DNA of 64,000 nucleotides. It comes from Ramlibacter algicola. Its GTDB lineage: Bacteria > Pseudomonadota > Gammaproteobacteria > Burkholderiales > Burkholderiaceae_C. The translations under genes and the position numbers were made by a program. Below the pieces are notes generated by a model, which was not told where the DNA came from, made no database searches, and worked only from the letters and a program-made list of their open reading frames with translations. How positions within the stretch are numbered: the stretch's first letter is position 1; every line of letters begins with the position of its first letter. This document shows, one piece after another, positions 9,081-18,757 of this stretch. The stretch lies in the NCBI RefSeq assembly GCF_016641735.1, contig NZ_JAEDAO010000001.1, positions 434,001 through 498,000 on the forward strand. Reading direction: 5' to 3'.

Positions 9081-9689
9081 CTATTTGATCAGGCCTTCGG
9101 CCTTCATCGCTTCCTGCACGGCCGGACGTGCCGACACGCGGTCGCGGTAGGCCAGCAGGTTCTTGAAGCCGGAGATGTCGATGTTCAGGGGCTTGGTCCA
9201 GCCGCTCACGGTGAACAGGTACGCATCGGCGACCGTGAAGTTGTCGCCCATCAGGTACTGCTTGCCCTCGAGCTGGCCGTCGACGAACTGGAAGCGGTTC
9301 GACAGGCGATCCCGGTAGATCTGCTTGCCTTCCTCGGGCATGGCGGCGTTGAACAGCGGCGAGAACGACTTGTGGATCTCGGTGCCGATGAAGGTCAGCC
9401 ACTCCTGCAGGCGGTAGCGCGGCAGCGTGCCGTTGGCGGGCGCGAGGTTCTTGGTGGGCACCTGGTCGGCGATGTACTGCACGATGGCCGGGCCTTCGCG
9501 CAGGCGCGTGCCGTCGTCCAGCTCCAGCATCGGCACGTAGCCGAGCGGGTTGATCGTGTAGTAGTCGGTGCCGTCGGCGGTCTTGTGGGTCTTGGTCGGC
9601 GTCAGCACCGGCTCGAAGGCCAGGCCGGCCTCGCGCAGCACGATGTGCGGGGACAGCGAGCAGGCGCCGGGTGAGTAGTAAAGCTTCAT
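9081..9689 (-). CDS. gstA: Glutathione S-transferase, beta-class-like
   Basis: A 202-residue cytoplasmic GST. The N-terminal thioredoxin-fold starts MKLYYSPGACSLSPHIVL; the cysteine at position 10 is the catalytic residue used by bacterial beta-class enzymes. The NPLGYVPMLELDDGTRL segment holds the cis-proline that contacts glutathione, and the all-helical C-terminal domain contains GDNFTVADAYLF, the N-capping box motif. Length matches E. coli GstA. It diverges from the AsmA-like gene, with 83 bp between starts. Confidence 0.88.
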   Translation of the reverse strand: MKLYYSPGACSLSPHIVLREAGLAFEPVLTPTKTHKTADGTDYYTINPLGYVPMLELDDGTRLREGPAIVQYIADQVPTKNLAPANGTLPRYRLQEWLTFIGTEIHKSFSPLFNAAMPEEGKQIYRDRLSNRFQFVDGQLEGKQYLMGDNFTVADAYLFTVSGWTKPLNIDISGFKNLLAYRDRVSARPAVQEAMKAEGLIK

Positions 9690-9772
9690 GCCGTGGTGTT
9701 CCTCGGGGTTGGGCCCGCATGCTAGCGCCCGGGGCATTTCCCTGCAGGCGCACATCGCGCGAGAATGTGCTC

Positions 9773-10996
9773 ATGCGTGGCTGGATCAAATGGGTCGTGG
9801 GGCTGTTCGCGGTCCTGGTGGTGCTCCTGGGGCTGGCGGTGTTCGCCCTGTCGCAATGGGCGGGCAGCGCGGACTTCCGCGACCGGGCGCAGCAGATGGC
9901 CTCCAGCGCGCTGGGCGTGCCGGTCACGCTGGGCCGCATCGAGATCGTGGTGCTGCCCTCGCTGGCCGTGGCGCTGCACCAGGTGCGCATCGGCACCAAG
10001 CCGCCGCTGACGCTGGAGCAGATCGACGCCACGCCGGTCTGGTCCTCGCTGCTGGCGGGCAAGCCCACGCTCGACGCGCTGGTGGTGCGCAAGGCGGTGC
10101 TGCCGCAGCAGGGCATCATGGCCGTCGCCACGGCGGCGCAGAAGCAGCAGCCGGCGTCCAAGCCCGCCACGCCCTCGGCCGGCCCGCCGCCGTTGCCGCG
10201 GCGCATCGTGCTGGACGACGTCACCTGGGTCGACGCGGCGGGCCAGAAGCTCACCGTGAATGCAGAAGTGCGGTTCGAAGGCGACCTGCTGCCGCAGAAC
10301 GCGAAGATCGACGTCGTCGGCGGCCGCTTCGCCGGCGCCAAGGCGCGGCTGGAACGGCAGGCCGAGCTCTGGCAGCTGCGCGCGGACATCGGCGGCGGCA
10401 CCGTCACCGGGCCGCTGCGCATGCAGCCGCAGAAGAACGGCGGCTGGCGCTTCAGCGGCGACCTCGCGACCAAGGGCGTCGAGGTGTCGGCCCTGACTGC
10501 GCCCAGCAAGGCGCTCACCGGCCGCATCGAGGCGAAGACGTCGCTGGGCGCCGACTTCAAGGATCCCGGCCAACTGGCCGACGTCATGCGCTCGCAGACG
10601 CACTTCACCGTGCGCAATGCGGTGCTGCACGGCATCGACCTGGCCCAGGCGGTGCGCACGCTGGGCGTGTCCCGCAGCGGCACGACCACGCTCGACACGT
10701 TGACCGGCGACGTCGCCACGCAAGGCAGGGCGGTGCACCTCACGAACCTTGTGGCGAACTCCGGTTTGCTGTCGGCCACCGGCCACGTGTCGCTGGCGCC
10801 GGACCGCAGCCTCAGCGGCAAGGTCAGCGCGGTGGTCGGCGGCGGGCCGCTGACGGCCGGCGTCCCGCTCGCGGTGGCCGGCACCGTCGATTCGCCCAGC
10901 GTCTATCCCACCGGCATCAAGCTGCCCGGCAGTGATGCCGTCGGCAACGTCGGCAGCAAGATCGGCGAGGGGCTCAAGGGCCTGTTCGGCAAGTAG
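9773..10996 (+). CDS. AsmA-family envelope protein
   Basis: A 407-residue protein with one N-terminal membrane anchor (residues about 4-26, IKWVVGLFAVLVVLLGLAVF) and a periplasmic remainder of repeated beta-strands, typical of AsmA-like proteins. The segment after the anchor, LGVPVTLGRIEIVVLPSLAV, is the family N-terminal signature, and LHGIDLAQAVRTLGV near residue 285 is the conserved C-terminal AsmA block. AsmA-like proteins form bridge-like lipid conduits between the membranes. It is shorter than E. coli AsmA (about 617 residues). A Pro/Ala/Gln-rich linker near residue 125 divides two parts. Confidence 0.83.
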   Translation: MRGWIKWVVGLFAVLVVLLGLAVFALSQWAGSADFRDRAQQMASSALGVPVTLGRIEIVVLPSLAVALHQVRIGTKPPLTLEQIDATPVWSSLLAGKPTLDALVVRKAVLPQQGIMAVATAAQKQQPASKPATPSAGPPPLPRRIVLDDVTWVDAAGQKLTVNAEVRFEGDLLPQNAKIDVVGGRFAGAKARLERQAELWQLRADIGGGTVTGPLRMQPQKNGGWRFSGDLATKGVEVSALTAPSKALTGRIEAKTSLGADFKDPGQLADVMRSQTHFTVRNAVLHGIDLAQAVRTLGVSRSGTTTLDTLTGDVATQGRAVHLTNLVANSGLLSATGHVSLAPDRSLSGKVSAVVGGGPLTAGVPLAVAGTVDSPSVYPTGIKLPGSDAVGNVGSKIGEGLKGLFGK

Positions 10997-11113
10997 GACG
11001 CCGCCTGCACGGGCGGGCCTACACGCGCTTGCGGGCGCGGCTGATCTTCACGGCGAAGGCGGGCCCGCACGATTGCCTGAGCCGCTGGCGCCCTTTGGCC
11101 CGCCGGCTCCTCC

Positions 11114-11944
11114 ATGCACCTGTCCACTGTCGAAGCCCGCCTGGAATACCGGGTGCGCGAGCCCTCGCATTGCTGCTTCAATATCGAGGCCGCGCACTGG
11201 CCATCGCAGACCATCGTCAGCGAGCAGCTGGTGATCGAGCCCGAGGTCCCGGTGCACGCCTTCACCGACCAGCGCGGCGGCAACCGCTACCTGCGCTTCG
11301 ATGCCCGGCCCGGGCCGCTGCTGGTGCACTACAAGGCCGACGTCGAGGTGCATGCGGTCCAGCCGCCCGCCGACCTGCCGCAGGTGCCGGTCGCCGAAGT
11401 GCCCGACATCCTGTTGGGCGACCTGCTGCCCACGCGCTATTGCGAATCGGACCTGCTCGGGCCGTTCGCGCGCGAGCAGTTCGGCAAGCTGCCGCCCGGC
11501 CTCGCGCGCGTGCAGCACGTGGTCGACTGGGTGCGCCGCACGCTGCGCTACCAGCCGGGCAGCACGAATTCATCGTCGACGGCGCAGGACGTGCTGAAAC
11601 AGGGCGCGGGCGTGTGCCGCGACTTCGCGCATGTGTCGATCGCGCTGTGCCGCGCGCTCAACGTGCCGGCGCGCCTGGTCTCGGGCTATGTCTGGTTCGA
11701 CGAGCCGCCGCAGGACTTCCATGCGGTGTTCGAGGCCTGGCTCGGTGGCCAGTGGGTGATGTTCGATCCGACCGGCATGGGGCCGGTGGACCGCATCGTG
11801 CGCATCGGGACCGGGCGCGACGCGAAGGCGGTGGCCTTCAGCACCGTGTTCGGCAACGTGCAGATGGTCGACAAGCTGGTGACCGTGCTGGAGCACGATC
11901 CGCGCGCACCGGTCGGCACGCGCGAGACGACATCCGCCGCCTGA
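11114..11944 (+). CDS. Transglutaminase-like cysteine peptidase family protein
   Basis: A 276-residue cytoplasmic protein with an N-terminal beta-rich domain followed by a transglutaminase-like core. The catalytic triad is visible as C168 in GAGVCRDFAHVSIALCR, H203 in DFHAVFEAWL and D218 in VMFDPTG. The family includes predicted peptidases and amidases, often next to alpha-E or circularly permuted ATP-grasp genes; no such partner is present here. Its stop is 3 bp from the stop of the converging aldolase gene, leaving no room for separate terminators. Confidence 0.88.
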   Translation: MHLSTVEARLEYRVREPSHCCFNIEAAHWPSQTIVSEQLVIEPEVPVHAFTDQRGGNRYLRFDARPGPLLVHYKADVEVHAVQPPADLPQVPVAEVPDILLGDLLPTRYCESDLLGPFAREQFGKLPPGLARVQHVVDWVRRTLRYQPGSTNSSSTAQDVLKQGAGVCRDFAHVSIALCRALNVPARLVSGYVWFDEPPQDFHAVFEAWLGGQWVMFDPTGMGPVDRIVRIGTGRDAKAVAFSTVFGNVQMVDKLVTVLEHDPRAPVGTRETTSAA

Positions 11945-11947
11945 CGC

Positions 11948-12706
11948 TCAGGTCTTGTACGACGGGTCGTCGCGATCGAGCTTGCGCAGCAGCGCCGGCC
12001 ACGCGATGTTGGCGCCCTGGCCCGCGGTGACGGTCTTCATCACCTGCGCCATGCCTTGCATGATCGCGGGGTTCACCTCGACCAGCTCGCCGCCACCGGC
12101 CTGGGCGTCGATCTGGATCTTGCAGGTGTTCTCGAACGTGTACATCGACAGCCACGCATCGGCGACCGTCTTGCCGACGGTCAGCAGGCCGTGGTTGCGC
12201 AGCATCAGGAAGTTCCTGTCGCCGAGGTCGCGAACCAGCCGCGGCTTCTCGTCGTCGCGCAGCGCCACGCCTTCGTAGTCGTGGTACGCCAGCGAGGCCA
12301 GCACGAAGGTGCTCTGCTGGCTGATGGGCAGCACGCCGCGCTTTTGCGCACTCACCGCGACGCCTGCGCGCGTGTGGGTGTGCAGCACGCACTGCACGTC
12401 CTCGCGCGCGGCGTGGATGCAGCTGTGGATCGTGAAGCCGGCCGGGTTCACCGGGAATGGCGAGTCGATGATCTTGTTGCAGCCGGCGTCGACCTTCACC
12501 AGCGACGACGCCGTGATCTCGTCGAACATCAGTCCGTACGGGTTGATCAGGAAGTGGTGCTCGGGGCCGGGCACGCGCGCGCTGATATGCGTGAACACCA
12601 GGTCGCTCCAGCCGTACGCGGCGACCAGGCGGTAGGCGGCGGCCAAGTCGACCCGCAGCGCCCATTCCTCGGCGCTGACGACTTCCTTCAGGGATGGGAT
12701 GTGCAT
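11948..12706 (-). CDS. Class II aldolase/adducin family protein
   Basis: A 252-residue cytoplasmic protein of the FucA/AraD fold. Zinc ligands are seen in VLHTHTRAG (H109 and H111) and a third histidine in LMLRNHGLLTVG; E102 in CIHAAREDV lies where the catalytic acid is expected. The family contains sugar-phosphate aldolases and epimerases, and many members such as this one have no assigned substrate. The C-terminal part (NPAIMQGMAQVMK) matches the widespread 'class II aldolase and adducin domain' proteins of Burkholderiales. The sequence gives no pathway hint. Confidence 0.86.
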   Translation of the reverse strand: MHIPSLKEVVSAEEWALRVDLAAAYRLVAAYGWSDLVFTHISARVPGPEHHFLINPYGLMFDEITASSLVKVDAGCNKIIDSPFPVNPAGFTIHSCIHAAREDVQCVLHTHTRAGVAVSAQKRGVLPISQQSTFVLASLAYHDYEGVALRDDEKPRLVRDLGDRNFLMLRNHGLLTVGKTVADAWLSMYTFENTCKIQIDAQAGGGELVEVNPAIMQGMAQVMKTVTAGQGANIAWPALLRKLDRDDPSYKT

Positions 12707-12756
12707 GGCGGACTCCAGCGGATGGTTCCGGGCAACTCTAGACGCAAGGTGCAGGC

Positions 12757-12779
12757 CTGTCTTGTCCCCGCAAGGACAG
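12757..12779 (-). terminator. Hairpin after the YkgJ-like gene
   Basis: CTGTCTTG pairs with CAAGGACAG across a 6-base GC-rich loop, with one bulged base. It lies 5 bp beyond the minus-strand stop at 12784. There is no clear U-tract, so it may only be a weak or processing-type terminator. Confidence 0.35.
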
Positions 12780-12783
12780 CGTG

Positions 12784-13038
12784 TCAGGGCGCCGTCTGGG
12801 CCTCGAGCTGCGCGAGAAAGCGCAGGGCATGCACCTGGTCCGCACCGCACATGTCTGCGGCGGGCTGCAGCCCACCGCAGACCAGGGGGCGCTCAGGCCG
12901 CCCAAAGAGCTTGCAGTGGTGGGTGGCATCCAGCTGGATGCAGCGCACGCCTGCGGGCTTGCCAAGGGGCATGCCGGGGATCGGCGAGGTGATGGAAGGC
13001 GCGATGCAGCAGGCACCGCAGCCAGGTCGGCAATTCAT
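12784..13038 (-). CDS. YkgJ-family cysteine-cluster protein
   Basis: An 84-residue protein with the motif CRPGCGACC at the very start and further cysteines in VRCIQLD, HHCKLFG, LVCGGLQ and DMCGAD. This matches the YkgJ (zinc- or iron-chelating) family, whose cysteines are thought to bind metal. I start at the ATG at 13038 ([11 protein letters not shown]), since family members begin near the first cysteine pair; an ATG 76 codons upstream would run through the origin-like region. Function unknown. Confidence 0.82.
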   Translation of the reverse strand: MNCRPGCGACCIAPSITSPIPGMPLGKPAGVRCIQLDATHHCKLFGRPERPLVCGGLQPAADMCGADQVHALRFLAQLEAQTAP

Positions 13039-13148
13039 CCAGGGGTCCGTGTGTCGGGGGAGAGGGCGGGCCGCGGAGTCCACCCAGTGGTCGATCGCGC
13101 GTGGCGCGGGGGTTCTGTCTCTCTCTCTTAGTCTTCTTATTCTTTGAA

Positions 13149-13187
13149 TAGTAGTAGCTAGTAGAGGGTGCTCCCGGCTGTGGACAA
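13149..13187 (-). other. DnaA-trio-like triplets, GC spacer and DnaA box 1
   Basis: On the minus strand: TTGTCCACA (13179-13187), a 14-bp GC-rich spacer, then five triplets complementary to TAG (13149-13157 and 13159-13164, with one extra base between the third and fourth). Established work on bacterial origins describes 3'-GAT-5' triplets one GC-rich spacer away from a DnaA box as the strand-opening element; orientation and order fit here. Confidence 0.6.
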
Positions 13188-13297
13188 CCGCATTTTTCCT
13201 TGGATTGTCATGGACTTGCGGTGGGTTGCATGCTGTGCGGGAGGGTGCTTCCGTGGTGTCCGCCAAACAGGAACAAGTTTGGCGCGATCACCTCGAC

Positions 13298-13306
13298 TGT
13301 GGACAA
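13298..13306 (-). other. DnaA box 2
   Basis: TTGTCCACA on the minus strand, the form of the DnaA box favoured in high-GC genomes. It is 111 bp from box 1 and in the same orientation. Confidence 0.55.
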
Positions 13307-13337
13307 CTGCCCAGTTGTGCCGGAACGCTCAACAGCG

Positions 13338-13346
13338 TTGTCCACG
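13338..13346 (+). other. DnaA box 3 (one mismatch)
   Basis: TTGTCCACG on the plus strand, one base from TTGTCCACA and facing boxes 1 and 2. It lies just before the 3' end of the FMN reductase gene. Confidence 0.4.
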
Positions 13347-13365
13347 CACTGGAGAGGCGGCCGAT

Positions 13366-13947
13366 TCAGCGTCGTTGCAGCCGCTCGGCGGCCCACAGCA
13401 CTTCATCGATCACCGCGCGCACGCGCTTTTGGTTGCGCTCGTCGACTAGCTTGCCGTCCGCGTCGAACGCTTCGCCCGCGCGGCTCAAGGCGAAATTGGT
13501 CGGCGCGACCCAGAAGTGCAGGTTGAGCAGCAGCGGTGCGAGATGGCTTTGAGAGCGCAATCCACCCAAGGCTCCTGGCGATGCGCTGAGCATGCCGACC
13601 ACCTTGCCGCGCGTGGCCCGGAAGTCGTCGCTCCACAGCGGATCGCCCTTGATGGGGCTGGAGATCCAGTCGAGCGTGTTCTTCAGCAGGGCAGGGTAGC
13701 TGGCGTTGTATTCGGGCGCGCAGATGATCCACGCGGGATGCTCGTAGCCCAGCTCCTTGAGGCGCACCACGTCGCGTGGCGTGCCCCTGGCTTCGAGGTC
13801 GGCGTTGTACATGGGCACGTCGAAGTCGCCGAGTTCGATGTGCGTGACCTCGGCGCCGGCCTCACGTGCCATCGTGGCGACCTGGGTGGCGAGGCGGCGG
13901 TTGTACGAGAGCTGGCGGGTGCTGCCCGCGAAGACGAGGAGCTTCAT
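13366..13947 (-). CDS. NADPH-dependent FMN reductase family protein
   Basis: A 193-residue flavodoxin-fold protein. The FMN phosphate loop is [13 protein letters not shown] (residues 8-20), and the segment [18 protein letters not shown] is the family hallmark around the isoalloxazine ring. Members reduce FMN, quinones, azo compounds or chromate with NAD(P)H in the cytoplasm; the exact substrate cannot be told. Its start is divergent from mnmG with 139 bp between, and its 3' end abuts the origin-like region. Confidence 0.88.
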   Translation of the reverse strand: MKLLVFAGSTRQLSYNRRLATQVATMAREAGAEVTHIELGDFDVPMYNADLEARGTPRDVVRLKELGYEHPAWIICAPEYNASYPALLKNTLDWISSPIKGDPLWSDDFRATRGKVVGMLSASPGALGGLRSQSHLAPLLLNLHFWVAPTNFALSRAGEAFDADGKLVDERNQKRVRAVIDEVLWAAERLQRR

Positions 13948-14086
13948 GCCGCGATTGCACCACGCGCCGTGCGTGCCTCGGCCAGTGAGCGCTCGCTGGC
14001 GAGGGCTTTCGCCCCAGCCTTACAATGGCGGCCCGGTCCGCAGGACCACCCCGCGCCAGGCAGGACGGCGCTCCCCTCGAATCCCC

Positions 14087-16032
<1,946 letters not shown>

Positions 16033-16036
<4 letters not shown>

Positions 16037-16680
16037 GCCTGGCCGCACCGCTGCGGGCGGGTGCCGCCGAGCTCAGCGTCGAACTGTCCGACGGCCAAGC
16101 CCAACAACTGCTCGACTACCTCGGCCTGCTGGGCAAGTGGGGCAAGGTCTACAACCTGACCGCCGTCCGCGATGAGCAGGAGATGCTCACCCACCACCTG
16201 CTCGACAGCCTGGCTGTGATTGGACCTCTGCTGCGCGAGACCGCCCGCCGGCCGGCACGGCTGCTGGACGTCGGCTCCGGCGCCGGCCTGCCGGGCGTCG
16301 TCATCGCGGTCTGCTGCCCCGACATCCGGGTCGACTGCCTCGACGCCGTCGCCAAGAAGGCGGCGTTCGTCCAGCAGGCGGCCGTGACCCTGCGGCTGCC
16401 CAACCTGCGCGGTGTGCATGGCCGGATTGAAAAGGTCGAGGACGCGTACGACGTCGTCAGCTCGCGCGCGTTCGCTTCGCTGCAGGATTTCGTGGAAGGC
16501 TCCCGGCAGGCCCTCGCGCCGGCCGGCATCTGGCTGGCGATGAAGGGCAAGCGGCCCGACGACGAGCTGGCGGCACTGCGCCGCGACGTGACTGTGTTCC
16601 ACGTGGAACAGCTGCGTGTCCCAGGCCTCGAAGCAGAGCGCTGCATCGTCTGGATGCGGAAGGCCGCCGCAGGGGGCTGA
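16033..16680 (+). CDS. rsmG: 16S rRNA (guanine527-N7)-methyltransferase RsmG (GidB)
   Basis: A 215-residue SAM-dependent methyltransferase that modifies G527 of 16S rRNA. The segment [20 protein letters not shown] is the conserved N-terminal block (NLTA...HLLDS), and [17 protein letters not shown] is SAM-binding motif [14 protein letters not shown] is the later motif near the active site. Translation is probably coupled to mnmG through the 4-bp ATGA overlap. A parS-like palindrome near the 3' end is translated as VFHVEQ. Confidence 0.96.
16595..16610. other. parS-like site 3 inside rsmG
   Basis: TGTTCCACGTGGAACA is a perfect palindrome differing from canonical parS at the two symmetric positions 5 and 12. 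This C/G variant is known from pseudomonad parS sites, so it is likely to bind ParB. Confidence 0.78.
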
Positions 16681-16718
16681 CTTACACTCGGCGCTCCAAC
16701 AAGCAGCGCGGGGGATTC

Positions 16719-17333
16719 ATGTTCGGCGTCAAGGATTACGGCGCGTTCGTCGTCGCGGTCATCGTCTTCCTCGCGATCCCCGGCCCCGGCAACCTGGCCC
16801 TGATCACCTCGACAGGGAAGGGCGGCATCCGCGGCGGGCTGGGCGCCACCTTCGGCATCATTGCGGGCGACCAGGTCCTCATGTGGGCAGCAGTCGCGGG
16901 CGTGGCCGCGTTGCTGCTGGCCTACCCAACCGCCTTCCATGCCGTCCAGTGGGCCGGCGCCGCCTACCTGGCATGGCTGGGCCTGAAGATGCTGCTGGCC
17001 AAGCCCGGCAGTGCGCCGGTGCTCAACATCCAGCCACGCCACTACTTCCGGCAGGCCGCCCTGATCACCTTGCTGAACCCGAAGGCGATCGTGTTCTACA
17101 TGGCCTTCTTCCCGCTCTTCGTCGACCCGGCTACCCATCCGGGCGTCGCCACCTTCGCTGCGATGGCCGCGACCATTGCCGTGCTGACCTTCCTCTACGG
17201 GCTCGGCGCGGTGCTGCTGACCCACTTCCTGGCGGAACGCATGCGAGCCAATCCCCTGGTCGGCCGCATCCTCGAGAAACTCGCCGGTGCCGTCCTGATC
17301 GGCTTCGGCGTCAAGCTGGCGGTGTCGCGCTGA
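16719..17333 (+). CDS. LysE family amino-acid exporter
   Basis: A 204-residue inner-membrane protein with six hydrophobic segments. The first loop carries FLAIPGPGNLALITSTGKGG, the conserved P-G-P-x-N motif of the LysE/RhtB superfamily. IQPRHYFRQAALITLLNPKA shows the second family signature (F..G....NPK). Substrates are usually amino acids or homoserine lactones, here undetermined. It sits between rsmG and parA and its stop overlaps the parA start (TGATG), so it is embedded in the segregation operon without an obvious functional link. Confidence 0.88.
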   Translation: MFGVKDYGAFVVAVIVFLAIPGPGNLALITSTGKGGIRGGLGATFGIIAGDQVLMWAAVAGVAALLLAYPTAFHAVQWAGAAYLAWLGLKMLLAKPGSAPVLNIQPRHYFRQAALITLLNPKAIVFYMAFFPLFVDPATHPGVATFAAMAATIAVLTFLYGLGAVLLTHFLAERMRANPLVGRILEKLAGAVLIGFGVKLAVSR

Positions 17334-18211
17334 TGGCCAAGATCTTCTGTGTCGCCAACCAGAAGGGCGGCGTCGGCAAGACCACCACGACCGTGAACCT
17401 GGCCGCCGGCCTGGCCAGGGTCGGCCAGCGGGTGCTGATGGTCGACCTGGATCCGCAGGGCAACGCCACCATGGGGTCCGGCGTCGACAAGCGCAAGCTG
17501 GAGCTGTCGGTCTACGACGTGCTGCTCGAGTCGGCCAGCATCGCCGAAGCGCGCGTGCGCAGCGACCGGCTGCAGGAGGCCGGATGCAGCTACGACATCC
17601 TCGGCGCCAACCGCGACCTCGCCGGCGCCGAGGTCGAACTGGTGGATCTGGAGCGGCGCGAGGCCCGGCTGCGGCAGGCACTGAAGCCGGTCGAGGCCGA
17701 GTACGACTTCATCCTGATCGACTGCCCGCCGGCCCTGTCCCTGCTGACCTTGAACGGCCTGTGCGCCGCGCACGGGGTGATCGTCCCGATGCAGTGCGAG
17801 TACTTCGCGCTCGAGGGGCTGTCCGACCTGGTGAACACGATCAAGCAGGTGCACGCCAACCTGAACAAGGACCTGGAGATCATCGGCCTGCTGCGGGTGA
17901 TGTTCGATCCGCGCATCACGCTGCAGCAGCAGGTGAGCGACCAGCTCAAGGCGCACTTCGGCGACAAGGTGTTCAACACCGTGATCCCGCGCAACGTCCG
18001 CCTGGCCGAAGCCCCGAGCTACGGGCTGCCCGGCGTCGCCTTCGATCCGTCGGCGCGCGGCAGCCAGTCGTTCGTGGAATTCGCCAACGAGATGGTGGAG
18101 CGCCTCGGCACCATGCGCGGCGGGCCCGCCAAGGCCACGCCGAAGACAGCCTCCGCCGGCGCGGACGCCCCGGTCAGCCTGGGCCAGCTGCTACGGAAAA
18201 AAGAGCAGTGA
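17333..18211 (+). CDS. parA: Chromosome-partitioning ATPase ParA (Soj)
   Basis: A 292-residue Walker-type ATPase that moves ParB-parS complexes along the nucleoid. The deviant Walker A motif KGGVGKTTT starts at K11, the signature lysine that reaches across the dimer. LMVDLDPQGNAT is the switch I region, and FILIDCPPALSLLTLNG is the Walker B/switch II segment. The C-terminus has an Ala/Pro-rich tail of about 35 residues (GGPAKATPKTASAGADAP) ending in LGQLLRKKEQ. There is no long N-terminal HTH region, so this is the chromosomal short form. It overlaps both neighbours. Confidence 0.96.
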   Translation: MAKIFCVANQKGGVGKTTTTVNLAAGLARVGQRVLMVDLDPQGNATMGSGVDKRKLELSVYDVLLESASIAEARVRSDRLQEAGCSYDILGANRDLAGAEVELVDLERREARLRQALKPVEAEYDFILIDCPPALSLLTLNGLCAAHGVIVPMQCEYFALEGLSDLVNTIKQVHANLNKDLEIIGLLRVMFDPRITLQQQVSDQLKAHFGDKVFNTVIPRNVRLAEAPSYGLPGVAFDPSARGSQSFVEFANEMVERLGTMRGGPAKATPKTASAGADAPVSLGQLLRKKEQ

Positions 18212-18744
18212 AGCCAAGCAACGTGCTGGTTCTGCCGGGGTGGGAGGGCAGCGGCCCGCGCCACTGGCAGACCCTCTGGGAGCAGAAGTACGGCTACCGG
18301 CGCGTGGAACAGCACGACTGGATGCGCCCGCTGCGCGGCGACTGGATCGCGCGGCTGGAAGACGTGGTGCTGGGCTGCGACGAGCCGCCGGTGCTGGTGG
18401 CGCACAGCCTGGGCTGCATCCTGGTGGCCGCGTGGGCAAGCACCTCGCGCAACGCGTCGCGCGTGAAGAGTGCCTTGCTGGTCGCGCCCGGCGACGTCGA
18501 ACGCGAGGACATCCGCGAGCAGCTGCCCAGCTGGGTGCCGATCGAACTGGACACGTTGCCGTTCCCGGCCACCCTGGTGGCCAGCCGCAATGACCCGTAC
18601 TGCAGCTTCGAGCGCGCCCGCTCGCTGGCCATGGCGTGGAACTGCCGCTTCATCGACCACGGCCCGGCGGGCCACATCAACGCCGACTCGGGCCTCGGCA
18701 GCTGGCCCGAAGGCCACCTGCTGCTGCAAGAACTGACGACCTGA
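18208..18744 (+). CDS. RBBP9/YdeN-family alpha/beta hydrolase between parA and parB
   Basis: A 178-residue serine hydrolase of the RBBP9/YdeN family. The opening VLVLPGWEGSGPRHWQTLW, nucleophile S67 in LVAHSLGC, the acid in ASRNDPYCS and the histidine in GPAGHINADSGLG form the expected triad. I start at the GTG at 18208, which overlaps the parA stop (GTGA) and gives the exact family N-terminus. The substrate is unknown. Its tight insertion between parA and parB suggests co-expression with the partition proteins, although a role in segregation is not established. Confidence 0.88.
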   Translation: MKPSNVLVLPGWEGSGPRHWQTLWEQKYGYRRVEQHDWMRPLRGDWIARLEDVVLGCDEPPVLVAHSLGCILVAAWASTSRNASRVKSALLVAPGDVEREDIREQLPSWVPIELDTLPFPATLVASRNDPYCSFERARSLAMAWNCRFIDHGPAGHINADSGLGSWPEGHLLLQELTT

Positions 18745-18757
18745 GAGAACACACACG

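Larger units (their letters stand above)
13112..13346. other. Candidate replication origin (oriC-like region) in a 327-bp gene-free gap
   Basis: The gap 13039-13365 lies between two minus-strand genes and holds no open frame that I trust. It contains a pyrimidine-rich, comparatively AT-rich tract (13113-13150) unusual for this GC-rich window, a run of TAG triplets (13149-13164), a GC-rich spacer (13165-13178), two exact DnaA boxes and a third with one mismatch. This is the layout described for bacterial origin unwinding modules, and it sits 1 kb from mnmG and about 4 kb from parA. No dnaA or dnaN gene is visible, so a DnaA-box cluster with another role remains possible. Confidence 0.6.

Noticed and set aside
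13149..13164. TAG run as a simple sequence repeat only
   Set aside because: Its fixed distance and orientation to an exact DnaA box across a GC-rich spacer is better explained by an origin element, though chance is not excluded.
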